A stretch of DNA of 64,000 bases. It comes from Streptomyces sp. NBC_01232. Lineage in GTDB: Bacteria; Actinomycetota; Actinomycetes; Streptomycetales; Streptomycetaceae. A program made the position numbers and the translations under genes. The DNA is taken from the NCBI RefSeq assembly GCF_035989885.1, contig NZ_CP108518.1, positions 2,112,501 through 2,176,500 on the forward strand. Reading direction: 5' to 3'. The notes beneath the pieces were generated by a model. That model saw only the letters and a program-made list of their open reading frames with translations. It did not search any database and had not been told where the DNA came from. Positions 8,849 to 17,630 of the stretch are shown here, piece after piece; position 1 is the stretch's first letter, and each line of letters begins with the position of its first letter.

Positions 8849-10004
8849 CGGGGACCTCCATCTCGATCGTGGTGCCCCGTCCGGGCTCCGAGTGCACGGC
8901 GAGCCGGCCGCCGACGCCGCTCGCGCGGTCCCGCATGGAGACCAGACCCAGGTGGCGGCCCGCCCGGCGGACGGTCCGGGGGTCGAAGCCGCTGCCGGTG
9001 TCGAGGACCTTCAGGACGGCGCCCCCGGCGGGGGTCCGGGCGAGGGTGACCTCGACGCGTTCGGCGCCCGAGTGGCGCAGGGCGTTGTGGAGGGCCTCCT
9101 GGGCGACGCGGAGCAGGGCTTCCTCCTGGGTCGCGGGCAGGGCCCGTACGCCGTCACAGGTGAAGGTGACGTGCGCGGTGTGGGCGCGGTCCAGTACGTG
9201 GACGTGCGTGCGCAGGGTGGCGACCAGCCCGTCCTCGTCCAGGGCGGCCGGGCGCAGCTCGGTCACGGCGGCGCGCAGTTCGTCGGCGGCCTCCGCGGCC
9301 AGGGCGGCCACCTGCTGGAGCTCGTCCTTGGCCCGGTCCGGGTCGCGGTCGACGAGGGCGGCGGCGGCCTGGGCGGTGAGACGGAGCGAGAAGAGCTTCT
9401 GGCTGACGGCGTCGTGCAGTTCGTGGGCGAGCCGGGAGCGCTCCTCGGCGATGGTGAGCTCGCGGCTGCGCTCGTAGAGCCGGGCGTTGGTGAGGGCGAT
9501 CGCCGCGTGCTGGGCGAGGAGGGAGAGGAGTTCCTGGTCCTCGTCCGTGAAGCCCTGCCCGCCGCCCGGGGCGTCGCTGCGCTTGTTCGCGAGGAAGAGG
9601 GCGGCGAGGGTCTCCTCGCCGTCGCGTACGGGCATGCCCAGGAAGTCGGCCATGTCCGGGTGGGCGGACGGCCAGCCCTCGAAGCGCGGGTCCTCGCGTA
9701 CGTCGGCCAGTCGCTCGGGGCCCTCTTCGTGGAGCATCGCGGCGAGGATGCCGTGCTGGCGGGGCAGCGGGCCGATCCGGCGCCACTGCTCGGCGCTGAC
9801 GCCGTCCACGACGAACTGGGCGAAGCCGCCGTGGTCGTCCGGGACGCCCAGGGCCGCGTACTCGGCGTTCAGGAGCTCTCGGGCGGACGCGACGATCGTG
9901 CGCAGGACGTCGCGGACCTCCAGGCGGCGGCTCATGGCGAGCAGTGCGGTGCTCACGGCGGCCAGGCCGCCGGTGGGCTCGCCGTGCGGGGGGCTACCGG
10001 TCAT
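8841..10004 (-). CDS. GAF-domain sensor histidine kinase (NarL-system type)
   Basis: A 387-residue cytosolic kinase without transmembrane helices. A GAF domain spans roughly residues 25-180 (TIVASARELLNAEYAALGV to ALFLANK). A HisKA_3 dimerisation box follows (ERSRLAHELHDAVSQKLF; the His is the presumed phosphosite), and then an HATPase_c domain with VAQEALHNALRHS (N box) and LDTGSGFDP (G box). The ATG at 10004 follows GGTGAGG. A soluble GAF input suggests sensing of an intracellular ligand or redox/gas signal. It is paired with the overlapping response regulator. Confidence 0.92.
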   Translation of the reverse strand: MTGSPPHGEPTGGLAAVSTALLAMSRRLEVRDVLRTIVASARELLNAEYAALGVPDDHGGFAQFVVDGVSAEQWRRIGPLPRQHGILAAMLHEEGPERLADVREDPRFEGWPSAHPDMADFLGMPVRDGEETLAALFLANKRSDAPGGGQGFTDEDQELLSLLAQHAAIALTNARLYERSRELTIAEERSRLAHELHDAVSQKLFSLRLTAQAAAALVDRDPDRAKDELQQVAALAAEAADELRAAVTELRPAALDEDGLVATLRTHVHVLDRAHTAHVTFTCDGVRALPATQEEALLRVAQEALHNALRHSGAERVEVTLARTPAGGAVLKVLDTGSGFDPRTVRRAGRHLGLVSMRDRASGVGGRLAVHSEPGRGTTIEMEVPGG

Positions 10005-10161
10005 GGCCTCACCGTACCCGGGGCCGTGACCTGCGGGATCGGGCCTCGGACGTAGGTCCAACGGACGTGAGCGGGTGGGGCTCGTGGCCGACGCGGCAGG
10101 GGGTGGCCCGTTCCTAGGTTGGAGGCATCTGCTGATCGGAACGGAAGGCGAGGGTGCTGTC

Positions 10162-10995
10162 ATGTCGGTGGCGATCGTGACGGGGGCGTCCAGGGGGCTC
10201 GGCCGGGCGCTGGCCGGGGAGCTGGCGGCGCGGGGCTGGGACCTGGTGCTGAGCGCACGGGGTGCGGCGGCGCTGGAGGAGACCGCGGCAGGGCTCGGGC
10301 GGCCCACCGGCGGGCGGGTGGTGGCGTTGGCCGGTGACGTGTCCTCGGCGGCGCACCGGGCGGCGCTGGTGGCCGCGGCGCGGGAGCTGGGCGGGCTGGA
10401 CCTGCTGGTGAACAACGCGGGGGTGCTCGGGGCCGAGCCGTTGGTGCCGCTGGCGGAGCATGCGCTGGGCGGGCTGCGCGAAGCCTTCGAGGTCAATGTG
10501 GTGGGGCCGCTGGGGCTGGTCCAGGAGGGACTGCCGCTGTTGCGGGCCTCGCGGGCGGGCGTGGGCGCGGTGCTGAACATCAGCTCGGACGCGGCGGTGG
10601 TGCCGTACGCGACGTGGGGGGCGTACGGAGCGACGAAGGCGGCCGGGGATCTGGTGTCGGCCGTGCTGGCGGTGGAGGAGCCGGGGCTGCGGGTGTGGTG
10701 GGCGGACCCGGGGTCGATGCGGACGCGGATGATGGCGGCGGCCGAGCCCGGCGAGGACCTGACGGGGCTGCCGACGCCCCAGGAGGTGGCTCCGGCGCTG
10801 CTGCGGCTGGTGGAGCTCGGGCTGCCGAGCGGGCGGTACACGGCCGAGGAGCTGGCGGCGCGGACCACCCCCGGGGCGGCCTCGGAGCCGGGCGCCGAAG
10901 CAGGCACGGGGGCGGACGTGGAAGCGGACGTGGAAGCGGGTGCGGACCCGGGTGTTGAAGCGGGCGCCGGGACGGGTGTGGGGGCCGGGCGGTGA
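10162..10995 (+). CDS. SDR family NAD(P)-dependent oxidoreductase with low-complexity tail
   Basis: A 277-residue protein. The Rossmann motif VTGASRGLGRALAGE, NNAGVLG and the catalytic ISS...YGATK (Ser, Tyr, Lys) are all present. The start at ATG 10162 has GAGGG 9 nt upstream, and a TAGGTT -10 lies at 10115-10120. After the normal SDR end (about residue 235) there is a tail of some 40 residues made of Glu/Ala/Gly/Asp/Val repeats, encoded by degenerate 'GAAGCGG(A/G)' repeats. The last 4 nt overlap the QueA-like start (GTGA), indicating coupling. The substrate is unknown. Confidence 0.87.
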   Translation: MSVAIVTGASRGLGRALAGELAARGWDLVLSARGAAALEETAAGLGRPTGGRVVALAGDVSSAAHRAALVAAARELGGLDLLVNNAGVLGAEPLVPLAEHALGGLREAFEVNVVGPLGLVQEGLPLLRASRAGVGAVLNISSDAAVVPYATWGAYGATKAAGDLVSAVLAVEEPGLRVWWADPGSMRTRMMAAAEPGEDLTGLPTPQEVAPALLRLVELGLPSGRYTAEELAARTTPGAASEPGAEAGTGADVEADVEAGADPGVEAGAGTGVGAGR

Positions 10996-12101
10996 GCGGG
11001 CGCCGGGTCCTGCAGAAAACAGGACTGTATATAACGGACATACCCCCTCAATTGCTGGCCCGGGTTCCGGCCGAGCAGCGGGGCCCCGGGCTGGGGCGGG
11101 ATGCCGTGCGGCTCCTGGTCTCCCGGGGCGGCGAACCGGTGTCCCTGCACCCCTTCCGGGAGCTGCCGGAGCTGATGCGGCCCGGGGACGTGCTGGTGGT
11201 GAACACCTCGACCACACTGGCGGCCGCCGTGGACGCCCGGCTGGGCGGCGAGGACCTGGTCGTGCACTTCTCCACCCGGGGCGACGGCGGCCGCTGGGCG
11301 GTGGAGCTGCGCACCCCGGCAGGCGGGGGCACGCCCCGGCCGCGCCCCGGGGGCCCGGCCGGGGCGGTGGTGGAGCTGCCGGACGGGGGCCGCCTGCTCC
11401 TGGAGGAGCCACTGGCGGCGGGAGCGGACCGGCTGTGGTGGGCACGGCCGCTCCCCGCGCCGTACGAGGTGCCGGCGCTGCTGCGCGCGTTCGGGCGGCC
11501 GATCCGGTACGCGTACACGGAGCGGGACCAGCCGCTCTCGGCCCACCAGACGGTGTTCGCGGTGCCGGCCGCCGACGGGTCGGGCTCGGCGGAGATGCCG
11601 AGCGCGGGCCGGCCCTTCACCGCAGAGCTGGTGGCGCGGCTGGTGAGCCGGGGGGTTCAGTTCGCCCCGCTGGTCCTGCACACGGGGGTGGCCTCGCAGG
11701 AGTCGCACGAGCCGCCGTACCCGGAACGGTACGAGGTCTCCCCCACGACGGCGGGGCTGGTGAACGCGGCCCGGGCCACCGGCGGGAGGGTGATCGCGGT
11801 GGGGACCACGGCGGTACGGGCCCTGGAGTCGGCCGCGGACGAAGCCGGGCGGGTGCGCCCGGCCGCCGGGTGGACCGATCTGGTGGTGACCCCCGAGCGC
11901 GGGGTACGCGTGGTGGACGGGCTGCTGACCGGGCTGCACGAGCCCGGCGCGTCCCATCTGCAGATGCTGGAGGCGGTCGCTGGGCGGGACGCCGTACGGC
12001 TCGGGTATGCCGAGGCACTGGCCCGTCTCTGCCTCTGGCACGAGTTCGGGGACGTCCATCTGCTACTCAAGGATGAGATCCGTAACCAACCGCATTGCTG
12101 A
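10992..12101 (+). CDS. queA: QueA-like S-adenosylmethionine:tRNA ribosyltransferase-isomerase
   Basis: A 369-residue protein of the QueA family, which transfers and isomerises the ribosyl group of SAM onto 7-aminomethyl-7-deazaguanine in tRNA, the penultimate step of queuosine formation. Motifs are AEQRGP...RLLVSR and GDVLVVNTSTTL near the N-terminus, HTGVASQESHEPPYPERYEV, then VIAVGTTAVRALESA and GLLTGLHEPGASHLQML. The spacing and several loops are divergent from the E. coli enzyme. The GTG start overlaps the SDR stop. No other queuosine genes are visible in this window, so the substrate should not be taken for granted. Confidence 0.8.
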   Translation: MSGRRVLQKTGLYITDIPPQLLARVPAEQRGPGLGRDAVRLLVSRGGEPVSLHPFRELPELMRPGDVLVVNTSTTLAAAVDARLGGEDLVVHFSTRGDGGRWAVELRTPAGGGTPRPRPGGPAGAVVELPDGGRLLLEEPLAAGADRLWWARPLPAPYEVPALLRAFGRPIRYAYTERDQPLSAHQTVFAVPAADGSGSAEMPSAGRPFTAELVARLVSRGVQFAPLVLHTGVASQESHEPPYPERYEVSPTTAGLVNAARATGGRVIAVGTTAVRALESAADEAGRVRPAAGWTDLVVTPERGVRVVDGLLTGLHEPGASHLQMLEAVAGRDAVRLGYAEALARLCLWHEFGDVHLLLKDEIRNQPHC

Positions 12102-12212
12102 AGCAACGCACGGTGAGACCGCAACATGCCCGATGTGACCCCGCACATAGGACCCACATCACTTACGAAGCCGCCTAGTGGACGGATAAAGACCCTGTCA
12201 GCGCTGTCCCAC

Positions 12213-12246
12213 CTAGCGCCGGGGCCCGAAATGGGGCCTCGGCGCC
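12213..12246. other. Strong GC hairpin in the queA-SLT intergenic region
   Basis: AGCGCCGGGGCCC pairs with GGGGCCTCGGCGC across a short GAAAT loop, with one mismatch. It is 110 nt past the queA-like gene and upstream of the promoter of the SLT gene, so a queA terminator is the simplest reading. No T-tract follows. The rest of the 297-nt gap (12102-12398) holds the SLT promoter and leader. Confidence 0.45.
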
Positions 12247-12284
12247 GGTGCGTGATCCACTAAGCGGGATCGTACGTCACACCT

Positions 12285-12313
12285 TTGCCACAGGATTTTG
12301 CCGCCGCTAAGAA
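12285..12313 (+). promoter_or_regulatory. Housekeeping-type promoter of the SLT gene
   Basis: TTGCCA (12285-12290), a 17-nt spacer, then TAAGAA (12308-12313). A transcript from about 12320 would have an 80-nt leader containing a GGATCC..GGATCC hairpin before the ribosome-binding site. The spacing fits a HrdB-type promoter; no experiment supports it. Confidence 0.5.
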
Positions 12314-12398
12314 TTGCTCCCGTCGCACAGCACCGCGGATCCCCGGATCCACAAAGCGCCTTCCTGCGACTCCCGCTATTCGAAGAGGTTGCCCCGCC

Positions 12399-13088
12399 AT
12401 GTCTGCTTCCCGCACCCCTGGTCACAGTCGTCTGACGAAGGCACACAAGCTGTCCATCGCCGGTGTCGCCACGCTGAGCGCCGCCGCCGTCGCCTTCTCC
12501 CTCGTCCCGGCCGACGCCGGTGAGGTCGAGACGGTCGCCGTCGCCCCCGTCGCCTGGACCCAGGCCGTGGGTGGCGCGCAGACGAAGACGCTGCAGGGCC
12601 ACCTCTCCGCACAGCAGGTCATCGCCGACGCCAACGCGAAGGCCGCGGCCAAGATCAAGGCCGACGCCGCCGCCGCCGACGCCAAGGCCAAGGCCGAGGC
12701 CGCCGCGAAGAAGGCCCGCGAGCAGAAGGCTGCCGCCAGCCGTTCCGCCGCCCGCACCCCGGTCTTCGCGAACAACCTCGACGGCTGGATCAAGGAAGCC
12801 CTCTTCATCATGAAGAAGGAGGGCATTCCGGGCACCTACGCCGGAATCCACAAGAACATCATGCGTGAGTCCAGCGGTAACCCGATGGCGATCAACAACT
12901 GGGACATCAACGCCCAGAACGGCATCCCCAGCAAGGGTCTGCTCCAGGTCATCCTTCCGACCTTCAAGGCGTACCACGTCAAGGGCACCAAGTTCGACCA
13001 GTACGACCCGGTCGCCAACATCGTCGCCGCCTGCAACTACGCGGCCGACCGCTACGGCTCCATGGACAACGTCAACAGCGCCTACTAG
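12399..13088 (+). CDS. Secreted lytic-transglycosylase-like (SLT domain) protein
   Basis: A 229-residue protein with a signal peptide (AHKLSIAGVATLSAAAVAFS ending VPADAGE). A long Ala/Lys-rich helical linker (ANAKAAAKIKADAAAADAKA and on) spans about residues 70-110, and an SLT/lysozyme-like domain fills the last 110 residues: IMRESSGNPMAINNWDINA, GIPSKGLLQVILPTF, NIVAACNYAADRYGS. The catalytic Glu is in RESSGNP. It should cleave peptidoglycan outside the membrane during growth or sporulation. The ATG at 12399 follows GAAGAGG. The linker length suggests wall spanning. Confidence 0.88.
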   Translation: MSASRTPGHSRLTKAHKLSIAGVATLSAAAVAFSLVPADAGEVETVAVAPVAWTQAVGGAQTKTLQGHLSAQQVIADANAKAAAKIKADAAAADAKAKAEAAAKKAREQKAAASRSAARTPVFANNLDGWIKEALFIMKKEGIPGTYAGIHKNIMRESSGNPMAINNWDINAQNGIPSKGLLQVILPTFKAYHVKGTKFDQYDPVANIVAACNYAADRYGSMDNVNSAY

Positions 13089-13112
13089 GCCCTGGCGTAG
13101 CCAGACCCCATG

Positions 13113-13159
13113 CGCCTCAGGGCGGCACCCGGACTTCCGGATGCCGCCCTGAGGCGTTT
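13113..13159 (+). terminator. Terminator of the SLT gene (bidirectional)
   Basis: A perfect 15-bp stem, 13113-13127 (CGCCTCAGGGCGGCA) with 13142-13156 (TGCCGCCCTGAGGCG), with an additional CCGG pairing in the loop, then TTT. It lies between the converging SLT and FHA-ABC genes. Confidence 0.88.
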
Positions 13160-13203
13160 GCCGTGCACGCGTGCGGTCGTTCCGCCCGCCCGCCCGGGTC
13201 CTG

Positions 13204-15729
13204 CTACTTGCCCGCGCGCATGACCTCGGGCTCGTGGCGGCGCAGCAGGCGCTGGACCGCGAAGCCGCAGGCGATGCCGAGGAGCAGCAGGATGGTGATG
13301 TTCAGGCTCCACTGCCCGACGGTGGCGTCCCAGAGCGGGTCGGTGTTGGTCGGGTTGTCGGCGTCCCACGGCGGCATCAGCGCGCCGAGGTTCAAGGTGG
13401 TGCCCGCGGCGGCGATGGCCCAGCGGGACGGCATCAGCCAGGCGAACTGCTCCAGGCCCGGGGAGTCGTACACCTGGAAGAGGATGCCGGTGAAGACGAC
13501 CTGGACGATCGCGAACATGACCAGCAGCGGCATGGTCTTCTCGGCGGTCTTCACCAGCGAGGAGATCACCAGGCCGAACATCATCGAGGTGAAGCCGAGC
13601 GCGATCACCGACAGGCAGATCTCCACCGCGGGCGGCATGAGCAGGCCCTCGGCGGGCAGGTCGCGCGGGTAGAAGCCGATCCCGCAGATGATCACGCCCT
13701 GGATGGCCGTGATGACGCCGAGGACGATCACCTTCGACATGAGGTAGGCCGAGCGCGACAGGCCGGTGGCCCGCTCGCGTTCGTAGATGACCCGTTCCTT
13801 GATCAGCTCACGGACCGAGTTGGCGGCGCCTGAGAAGCACATGCCGACCGCGAGGATCAGCATGATCGTGCCCGCGTCGCCGTTGAAGCGGGACGGGGCC
13901 ACGGGCGGGGCGAGCCCGAACTTCGCGGGGATGACCGTGGAGACCACGCCGAGGACTGCGGGCAGGATCAGCATCAGGCCGATGAAGCCCTTGTCGGAGG
14001 CGATCACCGAGACGTAGCGGCGGATCAGCGTCCACAGCTGCGAGCCCCAGCCCTGCGGCTTCGGCGGGCGCATCTGCTGGGCGGGCGGCATCGCGACCGA
14101 CTGCGGGGCGACGGCGTCGATGTCGGCGGCGTACAGCTGGTAGTGCTGCGAACCCTTCCAGCGGCCGGCCCAGTCGTAGTCGCGGTAGTTCTCGAAGGCC
14201 GAGAACACGTCCGCCCACGTGGTGTAGCCGAAGAAGTTCAGCGCCTCGTCCGGCGGGCCGAAGTAGGCGACCGAACCGCCCGGGGCCATGACCAGCAGCT
14301 TGTCGCAGATGGCCAGCTCGGCGACCGAGTGGGTCACGACGAGGACGGTGCGGCCGTCGTCGGCGAGGCCGCGCAGCAGCTGCATGACGTCGCGGTCCAT
14401 GCCCGGGTCGAGGCCCGAGGTGGGCTCGTCCAGGAAGATCAGCGAGGGCTTGGTGAGCAGCTCCAGGGCCACGGACACGCGCTTGCGCTGACCACCCGAG
14501 AGCGAGGTGATCTTCTTGTCCTTGTGGATGTCGAGCTTGAGCTCGCGCAGCACCTCGTCGACACGGGCGGCGCGCTCGGACTCGGCGGTGTCGCCCGGGA
14601 AGCGGAGCTTGGCCGCGTACTTCAGGGCCGTGCTGACCTTCAGCTCCTTGTGCAGGATGTCGTCCTGCGGGACCAGGCCGATGCGCTGGCGGAGCTCCGC
14701 GAACTGCTTGTACAGGTTGCGGTTGTCGTAGAGGACGTCGCCCTGGTCGGCGGGCCGGTAGCCGGTCAGCGCCTTGAGCAGGGTGGACTTGCCGGAGCCC
14801 GACGGTCCGATGACGCCGATCAGCGACTTCTCCGGCACGCCGAAGGTGACGTCCTTGAGGATCTGCTTGCCGCCGTCGACCGTGACCGTGAGGTGGCGGG
14901 CCGAGAAGGAGACCTCGCCGGTGTCGACGAACTCCTCGAGGCGGTCGCCGACGATCCGGAACGTCGAGTGGCCGACGCCGACGATGTCGTTCGGGCCGAG
15001 CAGCGCGGTGCCGGACTTCGCCAGCGGCTGGCCGTTGACGTAGGTGCCGTTGTGGCTGCCGAGGTCGTGGATCTCGAAGCGGCCGCCGGGCATCGAGCGG
15101 AACTCGGCGTGGTGGCGGGAGACCTGGAGGTCGGAGACCACCAGCTCGTTCTCCAGCGCACGGCCGATCCGCATGACGTGGCCCAGCGAGAGCTGGTGGA
15201 ACGTCGTCGGGCTGCGGTCGCCGTAGGCCGGGGCTCCGCCCTGCGCCGGACGGGCCGCGCCACCGCCCTGCTGGTGCGGGAGGTGGGCCTGCGGCTGCTG
15301 CGGCTGCGCGTACTGCTGCTGCTGTTCCCAGGCCTGCTGCTGGGGCTGCTGCTGTTGCGGGGCCTGGTAGGCCGGGGCCTGCGGCTGGGCGTACGCCTGC
15401 GCCGGGGCCTGCTGGGCCACGGCGGGCTGCGGCGCGGCGGCGGCGCTCAGGTTCAGCCTCGGTCCGTCCGTCGCGTTGCCCAGGTGGACCGGCGTGCCGG
15501 GCACGAGCTCGGTCTGCTGGACCCTGGCCCCGTGCACGTAGGTGCCGTTGGTGCTGCCGTGGTCCTCGATGCCCCAACCCCGGCCGTTCCAGGTGATGGT
15601 GGCATGCCGCCACGACACCCGGGCATCGTCGATCACCACGTCTCCCTGGGGGTCGCGCCCCAGCGAGTACGACCTGGACGGATCGAGCGTCCAGGTCCTT
15701 CCATTCAATTCCAGTACGAGTTCCGGCAC
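13204..15729 (-). CDS. ABC-2 exporter fused to two FHA domains (Rv1747 type)
   Basis: An 841-residue fusion. Domain order: FHA1 (about 1-95, SLGRDPQGDVVIDD..VSWRHA, GSTNGTYV); a Gln/Pro/Ala-rich linker; FHA2 (about 165-260, IGRALENELVVSD..VSRHHAEF, GSHNGTYVNG); an ABC ATPase (GPSGSGKST, LSGGQRKR, LIFLDEPTSGLD); and an ABC-2 permease of six helices at the C-terminus. Both FHA domains keep the Arg, Ser and Asn that read phosphothreonine, so the exporter is probably tuned by Ser/Thr kinases. The layout equals M. tuberculosis Rv1747, linked to PIM lipid export. It starts at GTG 15729. Confidence 0.93.
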   Translation of the reverse strand: MPELVLELNGRTWTLDPSRSYSLGRDPQGDVVIDDARVSWRHATITWNGRGWGIEDHGSTNGTYVHGARVQQTELVPGTPVHLGNATDGPRLNLSAAAAPQPAVAQQAPAQAYAQPQAPAYQAPQQQQPQQQAWEQQQQYAQPQQPQAHLPHQQGGGAARPAQGGAPAYGDRSPTTFHQLSLGHVMRIGRALENELVVSDLQVSRHHAEFRSMPGGRFEIHDLGSHNGTYVNGQPLAKSGTALLGPNDIVGVGHSTFRIVGDRLEEFVDTGEVSFSARHLTVTVDGGKQILKDVTFGVPEKSLIGVIGPSGSGKSTLLKALTGYRPADQGDVLYDNRNLYKQFAELRQRIGLVPQDDILHKELKVSTALKYAAKLRFPGDTAESERAARVDEVLRELKLDIHKDKKITSLSGGQRKRVSVALELLTKPSLIFLDEPTSGLDPGMDRDVMQLLRGLADDGRTVLVVTHSVAELAICDKLLVMAPGGSVAYFGPPDEALNFFGYTTWADVFSAFENYRDYDWAGRWKGSQHYQLYAADIDAVAPQSVAMPPAQQMRPPKPQGWGSQLWTLIRRYVSVIASDKGFIGLMLILPAVLGVVSTVIPAKFGLAPPVAPSRFNGDAGTIMLILAVGMCFSGAANSVRELIKERVIYERERATGLSRSAYLMSKVIVLGVITAIQGVIICGIGFYPRDLPAEGLLMPPAVEICLSVIALGFTSMMFGLVISSLVKTAEKTMPLLVMFAIVQVVFTGILFQVYDSPGLEQFAWLMPSRWAIAAAGTTLNLGALMPPWDADNPTNTDPLWDATVGQWSLNITILLLLGIACGFAVQRLLRRHEPEVMRAGK

Positions 15730-15961
15730 TCCAGCCCCACTTAAGTCCCCCGAGAATCCCCCATGACGTCAGGGAGTCTAGGGATGGCGAACATCCGGGG
15801 GAACTATTTCAGGCCCACCGCCGTATGTGGAATCCGGGCCTTGCCGGGGCGTCTACGTCTGCCCGTTGACGGGGTCGAAAGTCACCCGGAGAGTGAGATA
15901 CGGGACTTCTCGCCCGGTGGTCCCGTCGCGTACCGCTCGGTAGGCATCGGGGGTTCACCGT

Positions 15962-17539
15962 ATGCGCCGCATCCGTTGGGGAGACGTGCTGCTGTCCGCC
16001 GTCGCCGCCGTGGGCTGGGCCCTGATCGTGATGGCCGGGGTGGCCGGACTCGGCCTGCACCTGCTGGGCGCCGACGCGGCGGGAGGCTCGCTCGCGGCGA
16101 TGACGGCCGCCGCCGTGGCCCTCGCGGTCGGCGGAACCGTGACCCCCTCGGGTGACGTCTCGGTCCTCGGAGTCACGGGGGCGAGCGCCGAAGCCTCCCT
16201 GGACGTGATGCCCTTGGGAGTGTCGCTGGCCGGGGCGCTGGTCCTGGCGTTCCTGTTCCTGCGTTCGCTGCGGGCCGGGGCGGGCCACGGCGAGACCGCG
16301 GCCAGGGTGGCGGCTCTCGCGGCGCTGTTCGTCGCGACGGCGGGCGCTCTGGCGTGGGCCGGGCACGACATGGTCACCCTCGACGGGACGACGCCGCTGC
16401 CGAGGACCCCGGCGAAGGTCGAGATCCCGGGGATCGGGGACATCGGCGGGCTGCTCCCCGACCGCGTCGGGGACCTGATCGGGACCCGGACCCGGGTCGG
16501 GTTCGCGGTGCAGACCGGGCCGACCCTGCTGGGTGCGGGGGTGTGGGTGCTCGCCGTACTGGCTCTCGCGCTGCTGGTCTCGCGGCACGGGCCGGCGGCG
16601 ACGGCCCGGCTGCGTCCGGCCGTCTCGGCCGCGGTGACGGTGCTGCTGGTCTCGGTGGCGGCCGCGTGGGCCGCGGCGGTGTGGGCGGCGCTGGGCGACG
16701 AGCATCCCCGGCGGGTGCTGGGCGGGGCGCTGCTGGGGGCGCCGAACGGAAGCGGGCTGGGGGTGCTGCTGGGGCTGTTCGTGCCGCTGCGCGGCGGGGT
16801 CACGGGGGCGCCGGCCGGGCTGCTGCCCGATCCGCTGGACGATCTGCTGGCCGGCTCCGCGCGGGAGCAGGTGACGATGGCGGGGCTCGCCGCGTACGAC
16901 GAGCGGGTCTGGCTGCTGGTCGTGGGGGCGGCCCTGCTGCTGCTCGCCGCGGGGGTGCTGGCCGCCGTACGGACGCCCGTGCGCGGGATCCCCGGGTGTG
17001 CGGCGCGGCTGTCTGCGGTCACCGCGGTGACGCTGGCGTTGCTGGTGTGGCTGACGGGGGTCTCGGCCGGGGGAGCCTCTCCGGCGGTGCCGGGTTTGGG
17101 CCCGGTGGACGTGGGGGTGGAGCTGCGGGGGGACGTGTCGTACGCGCTGGTGCTGGGCGCGCTCTGGGGTGCGCTGGCCGGTGGGGCGGGCGCGCTGCTG
17201 ACCCGTCGGCGGCGGGCGGCGGATCCGGCTGCCGGGGACGGCGGAGCGGGCCGGCGGGGGTGGCCGCAGGTCCCGGCCCCGGATGCGCCCACGGCCCCGT
17301 ACGCGAGCGCCCCGGCCGGCCGGGGCGGGCAGGGGCCGCCGCCCGGGTGGGCGAACCCGTACCTGGATCCGGACGTCTCCTGGGACGTGACGGTCACCGG
17401 GATGCCGCCGCGCCCGCCGAGGCCCGCGCGGCCCGCGCACCGGCCGCCCTTCACCCCGCCCCCGCCGCCGGGCGCCCCGCCGCCTCCCCCGAGGCCCCCC
17501 GGACCGCCGGGGCCGCCGAAGCCGCCCGGGCAGAGGTGA
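15962..17539 (+). CDS. Streptophobe family polytopic membrane protein
   Basis: A 525-residue protein with about ten hydrophobic helices rich in Ala, Leu, Gly and Val. It ends in a cytosolic tail of about 90 residues that is extremely Pro-rich (runs such as PPPPPGAPPPPPRPPGP and PKPPGQR). The composition and the 'GGTVTPSGDVSVLGVTGAS' loop match the streptophobe family, known only from Streptomyces and relatives and without assigned function. The start at 15962 has no strong Shine-Dalgarno. It is followed after 91 nt by serB. Confidence 0.8.
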   Translation: MRRIRWGDVLLSAVAAVGWALIVMAGVAGLGLHLLGADAAGGSLAAMTAAAVALAVGGTVTPSGDVSVLGVTGASAEASLDVMPLGVSLAGALVLAFLFLRSLRAGAGHGETAARVAALAALFVATAGALAWAGHDMVTLDGTTPLPRTPAKVEIPGIGDIGGLLPDRVGDLIGTRTRVGFAVQTGPTLLGAGVWVLAVLALALLVSRHGPAATARLRPAVSAAVTVLLVSVAAAWAAAVWAALGDEHPRRVLGGALLGAPNGSGLGVLLGLFVPLRGGVTGAPAGLLPDPLDDLLAGSAREQVTMAGLAAYDERVWLLVVGAALLLLAAGVLAAVRTPVRGIPGCAARLSAVTAVTLALLVWLTGVSAGGASPAVPGLGPVDVGVELRGDVSYALVLGALWGALAGGAGALLTRRRRAADPAAGDGGAGRRGWPQVPAPDAPTAPYASAPAGRGGQGPPPGWANPYLDPDVSWDVTVTGMPPRPPRPARPAHRPPFTPPPPPGAPPPPPRPPGPPGPPKPPGQR

Positions 17540-17630
17540 CCCGTCGGCCCGCCCGGCCGGGCGACCGGTACGTTCAGGAAGTGGGACGGGGGTCCTGTCA
17601 TGTGGGCCGGGAAGATACGGTGAGGGCACC

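Noticed and set aside
8841..12059. A single leftward open frame of over 1000 codons spanning the kinase, SDR and QueA-like genes
   Set aside because: Only 8841-10004 (the histidine kinase) has domain content. The upstream extension is Arg/Pro/Ala-rich antisense of the SDR and queA-like genes, the usual stop-free shadow at this GC content.
12120..12398. A c-di-AMP (ydaO) riboswitch before the SLT gene
   Set aside because: Some Streptomyces cell-wall hydrolase genes have this element, but the 80-nt leader from the predicted start site is too short and I could not find the ydaO core motifs. The upstream hairpin is better read as a terminator.
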